Below, in pieces: positions 15,681-17,935 of a stretch of 17,935 nt of DNA. The stretch is taken from assembly GCA_902798605.1 (NCBI GenBank), contig CADBXH010000031.1, positions 1 through 17,935 of the forward strand. Direction: 5' to 3'. How positions within the stretch are numbered: the stretch's first letter is position 1; the number at the start of each line of letters is the position of its first letter. Both the position numbers and the translations under genes were made by a program. The DNA is from an uncultured Ruminococcus sp. (GTDB lineage: Bacteria > Bacillota_A > Clostridia > Oscillospirales > Acutalibacteraceae). Under the pieces are notes generated by a model, which was given only the letters and a program-made list of their open reading frames with translations, had not been told where the DNA came from and searched no databases.

Positions 15681-15949
15681 TGACGGATTCAAAAACTCAA
15701 AAGCATTTATTTTCGATTCATAATACGAGAGATCTTTGGATAAATCCGCATTTTCATTTGTTTGATTCTGTTCTTCTTTATCTTATTAAGCGCCGCGTTT
15801 TTTATTTTTTTATCGTGATAAAAACTCACTTGCTTTAATGCTTTTTGCAGTTTATTTACGGATATCATAGCTGACTCTTGACTATCTGTTGTTATTCCAA
15901 CCCGATAATAGAAAACCCTTATATGAAGGCAAAGTCTATGACGGATTCA
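15681..15949. repeat. 11-bp direct repeat bracketing the shifted GT2 tail
   Basis: TGACGGATTCA (plus-strand reading) occurs at 15681-15691 and again at 15939-15949. The right copy overlaps the interval in which the GT2 reading frame breaks; the left copy lies just before the PIG-L start. It may be chance or a scar of local recombination. Confidence 0.45.
15707..15946 (-). pseudogene. Out-of-frame C-terminal tail of the upstream GT2 (probable frameshift)
   Basis: Between the GT2 stop at 15919 and the PIG-L gene, one reading frame is open from 15946 to the TAA at 15707. Its residues look like a glycosyltransferase C-terminus: HIRVFYYRVGITTDSQESA, then the Lys-rich NKLQKALKQVSFYHDKKIKN and RIYPKISRIMNRK. 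It is offset from the GT2 frame as expected for loss of one base (or gain of two) between 15946 and 15921. Joined, the two parts would give about 330 residues, the normal size for this GT2 group, whereas the annotated frame stops at 259. No ribosome site precedes an in-frame start, so a separate small gene is unlikely. Sequencing error and true mutation cannot be separated here. Confidence 0.65.
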
Positions 15950-16698
15950 TAATCATATCTGATAAGAAGTATGTCTATATGAACTTTGATCAGATTCCGA
16001 AAAACACTTAACGGAGGTGCGACATGCTCTTTATATATAGAATCCGCTCTAAATCGATGATGATACAACACATTGGGGATGTGTTTAACTCTCTGTGAAT
16101 ATAAAAGCGCGAAAAAGTTAAACTCCTCATCCTCGTGCAGAATACCTTCATGAAATACAAGCTGATGATCTTCTAAAAAGCCCTTATTATAAAAATAATA
16201 CTGAACCGGAGAACGATATTCATCATTCTCCGACATATCCAAAAACATCTGCGCTCCGGTTCTCTCGACTAAATAATCGTGCTTTCTGATATACTTGTTG
16301 ATTTCATCCTCAGGTACATCGTTTTTGGTTTCATCAAACGATATCGCGTCATACATCAGCATATCAAGCTTTTCTTTCTCAGCTGTTTGAAATAATATTT
16401 CAACAGCATTCGGCTCCAAATAATCATCGCTGTCAACAAAGAAAACATATTTGCCCTTGCAAATCCTTAAACCATTATTTCTGGCAGAGGATAACCCTCC
16501 GTTTTCTGTGTGAAGCACCGTTATTCTCTTGTCTTTGAGTGCATATTCATCGCAAATCGCACCGCAATTATCGGGAGAACCATCATCAACCAGAATGATC
16601 TGTGAGTCTTGATAGGTCTGCCCGATTATGCTGTCCAAACATTCGGGAAGATATTTTTCAACTTTATATACCGGTACTATGATACTTACTAATTCCAT
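15919..16698 (-). CDS. Family 2 glycosyltransferase, C-terminally shortened (probable frameshift)
   Basis: 259 residues carrying the complete GT-A catalytic core: VSIIVPVYKVEKYLPECLDS (4-23), LVDDGSPDN (36-44), TENGGLSSARNNG (64-76), FVDSDDYLEP (87-96) with the DxD, and LHEDEEFNFFALL (187-199) holding the likely catalytic acid pair E189/D190. The frame ends abruptly after IRYDYESVIDFAFI, about 70 residues short of comparable enzymes, and the missing tail is found in another frame just downstream. The ATG at 16698 has only a weak purine stretch (AAAGAAA) before it. It is the first glycosyltransferase after the exporter. Because the catalytic residues are upstream of the break, a truncated product could keep some activity. 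Confidence 0.87.
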   Translation of the reverse strand: MELVSIIVPVYKVEKYLPECLDSIIGQTYQDSQIILVDDGSPDNCGAICDEYALKDKRITVLHTENGGLSSARNNGLRICKGKYVFFVDSDDYLEPNAVEILFQTAEKEKLDMLMYDAISFDETKNDVPEDEINKYIRKHDYLVERTGAQMFLDMSENDEYRSPVQYYFYNKGFLEDHQLVFHEGILHEDEEFNFFALLYSQRVKHIPNVLYHHRFRADSIYKEHVAPPLSVFRNLIKVHIDILLIRYDYESVIDFAFI

Positions 16699-16719
16699 TT
16701 TTCTTTCGTTTTACAAATA

Positions 16720-16839
16720 CTATTTTATCCTTAATATTTTACCATCAATCACAAAATAATTCAGTGTTCTTCCCATAACGAACGACATAACAGCATTGAT
16801 ATGATTAACTATTTCGCTTACATTTCCATATTTATTCAA
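16720..16839 (-). other. Small open frame of unknown meaning between wzt and the GT2
   Basis: The 159-base gap 16699-16857 holds one open frame from TTG 16839 (open back to 16848) to TAG 16720, 39 codons, reading LNKYGNVSEIVNHINAVMSF then VMGRTLNYFVIDGKILRIK. No convincing ribosome site precedes it and I recognise no family. It could be a gene relic from locus rearrangement or a chance open frame in AT-rich DNA. The rest of the gap shows only a weak AT-rich inverted repeat (16838-16853). Confidence 0.3.
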
Positions 16840-16857
16840 TAGTATACACTATTTTAA

Positions 16858-17935
16858 TTATTGCGATATCATTAGTTTGCCCATTCTAACGTGACCCATA
16901 TATTCATGATTCCAACGTATACCTGATGGATCATCTTCGTAAATATGAAAAGGAATCTTAATCGAAGGTTGATCCAATGTTTTTTGATTGTTCATTAAAT
17001 CGACTTCAAAAATATTAAATATCATATAGTACTGACCAATTGGTAATACGTTTGGTTCAAAACTAAGTTCTATTGTGTGTTCACCAATGCTTGATGAAGC
17101 AAATGAATCTGTCTCATAATTACCGATCTCACTACCATCAAAATAATACACTTCACACCTTAAGCGTATTGCATTAAATTTGCACTCAGTAATATATTTA
17201 AAACTCATATGAATCGGCTCATTGTATTTAAATTGAGATCTTCCATCTATCAAATCCAATGAAACTGCTTTTAGTTTTTCTCCTATTCCAGAATAAGGTC
17301 TTTTTGCGCTTTCTAAATCTATGTGTAACCCAACCTCTTCATCATCACCAATGTAACAAGCAATACCTTCCTCAACCGATCCATCAAAAATTATATGTCC
17401 ATGATCAAGAACCATTGCCCGATCACACAACTTTCTCACCGTGTTCATGTTATGGCTGACATAAAGAATCGTCTTGCCTTCATTTTTTGAAAGCTCATTC
17501 ATCATATTTAAACACTTTGTCTGAAAAGCCATATCTCCGACAGCAAGCACCTCATCCATAATCATAATATCCGAATCCAAATGAGAAGCGACAGAAAAAG
17601 CCAGTTTTACATACATTCCGGAAGAATAGCGTTTGACCGGCGTGTCAATATATTTCCTTACTTCCGAAAACTCAATAATATCCTCAATCTTTTTATCTAT
17701 TTCTTTTTTAGTCATTCCTAGAATTGCACCGTTCATATAAATATTTTCTCGTCCGGTTAATTCAGGATGAAATCCTGTTCCAACTTCAAGCATCGAGGCA
17801 ATTCTACCATTTAATCCAATTTCACCCTCAGTTGGAGCGGTAACGCGGCATAAAAGTTTTAATAGGGTTGATTTACCTGCTCCGTTGTGTCCGATAATAG
17901 CGAGTCTTTCACCTTTTTTTACTTCAAAGCTTACA
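16858..17935 (-). CDS. wzt: Wzt-like ABC transporter ATPase for polysaccharide export (5' end outside window)
   Basis: The frame runs from the window edge to the TAA at 16858, leaving 358 residues with the first strands missing. Walker A is GHNGAGKST (17866-17892). It is followed by MLEVGTGFHPELTGRENIYM, the ABC signature region YSSGMYVKLAFS, Walker B IMIMDEVLAVGD and the switch His in LYVSHN, all typical of the teichoic acid/O-antigen exporter subfamily (TagH/Wzt/KpsT). After about residue 235 comes a beta-sandwich domain (FKYNEPIHMSFKYI, SIGEHTIELSFE, LPIGQYYMIFNIFE, ending HEYMGHVRMGKLMIS). It resembles the Wzt C-terminal domain that recognises the finished chain terminus. The permease (wzm) should lie just upstream, beyond the right edge. 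As the first gene seen, it indicates ABC-dependent export of lipid-linked glycan. Confidence 0.93.
   Translation of the reverse strand, partial: VSFEVKKGERLAIIGHNGAGKSTLLKLLCRVTAPTEGEIGLNGRIASMLEVGTGFHPELTGRENIYMNGAILGMTKKEIDKKIEDIIEFSEVRKYIDTPVKRYSSGMYVKLAFSVASHLDSDIMIMDEVLAVGDMAFQTKCLNMMNELSKNEGKTILYVSHNMNTVRKLCDRAMVLDHGHIIFDGSVEEGIACYIGDDEEVGLHIDLESAKRPYSGIGEKLKAVSLDLIDGRSQFKYNEPIHMSFKYITECKFNAIRLRCEVYYFDGSEIGNYETDSFASSSIGEHTIELSFEPNVLPIGQYYMIFNIFEVDLMNNQKTLDQPSIKIPFHIYEDDPSGIRWNHEYMGHVRMGKLMISQ

Noticed and set aside
16838..16853. AT-rich inverted repeat just after the wzt stop (AATAGT-N4-ACTATT), considered as a terminator
   Set aside because: The stem is only six mostly A-T pairs and no T-run follows on the minus strand, so it would be a very weak hairpin.
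1..17935. Search by eye for insertion sequences, CRISPR repeats, tRNA and rRNA genes
   Set aside because: No transposase-like protein, regularly spaced repeats or cloverleaf-like or ribosomal segments were recognised; the minus-strand genes fill almost all of the window.

Overview
The window is one long stretch of a cell-surface polysaccharide locus. Every convincing gene lies on the minus strand, so transcription runs from the right edge to the left edge. Genes are mostly 0-40 bases apart or overlap by 4-41 bases, as in a translationally coupled operon. Strong purine-rich Shine-Dalgarno sites (AGGAG, AGGTGA), a VanZ-family protein, a short UDP-glucose dehydrogenase of the streptococcal HasB type and moderate-to-low G+C suggest a Gram-positive Firmicute. 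A gut-type clostridium (Oscillospiraceae/Ruminococcaceae-like) is my guess, from style rather than any marker gene.

In the order of transcription, the right end holds a Wzt-like ABC exporter ATPase with a C-terminal glycan-recognition domain (its 5' end lies outside the window). Next is a family 2 glycosyltransferase that appears frameshifted near its 3' end, then a membrane-anchored PIG-L deacetylase fused to a discoidin-like domain, then a GT-B glycosyltransferase. Genes 9812-12586 form a three-gene nucleotide-sugar module: a Gfo/Idh oxidoreductase, a hexapeptide N-acetyltransferase and a DegT aminotransferase. These match WlbA/WlbB/WlbC (WbpB/WbpD/WbpE), which turn UDP-GlcNAcA into UDP-2,3-diacetamido-2,3-dideoxyglucuronic acid.

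From 9819 to 5262 come two GT4 glycosyltransferases flanking a multi-span O-antigen polymerase/ligase-like protein, then a GT2. A 193-base gap at 5069-5261 carries promoter-like sequence, a perfect 7-bp inverted repeat and what reads as a decayed copy of a UDP-sugar dehydrogenase N-terminus. It lies directly upstream of the intact ugd.

The left part (5068-189) holds ugd, a VanZ-like membrane protein, an uncharacterised PF14907-type nucleotidyltransferase, and rfbF-rfbG, which make CDP-4-keto-6-deoxyglucose, the precursor of 3,6-dideoxyhexoses. The N-terminus of another GT2 runs off the left edge.

Taken together, the locus can supply glucuronic acid, a di-N-acetylated aminoglucuronic acid and a 6-deoxy or 3,6-dideoxy sugar. 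It carries six glycosyltransferases, including the partial one, and exports by an ABC transporter. G+C differs strongly between segments (hand counts: 36/60 at 12061-12120, 29/60 at 4741-4800, 13/60 at 7621-7680), as expected of a mosaic, recombining surface-glycan locus. I found no tRNA, rRNA, CRISPR array or transposase. The most interesting points are the dehydrogenase relic before ugd, the frameshifted GT2 tail, the unusual PIG-L fusion, the altered NAD-binding position of Ugd, and a Wzt exporter coexisting with a Wzy/WaaL-like protein.
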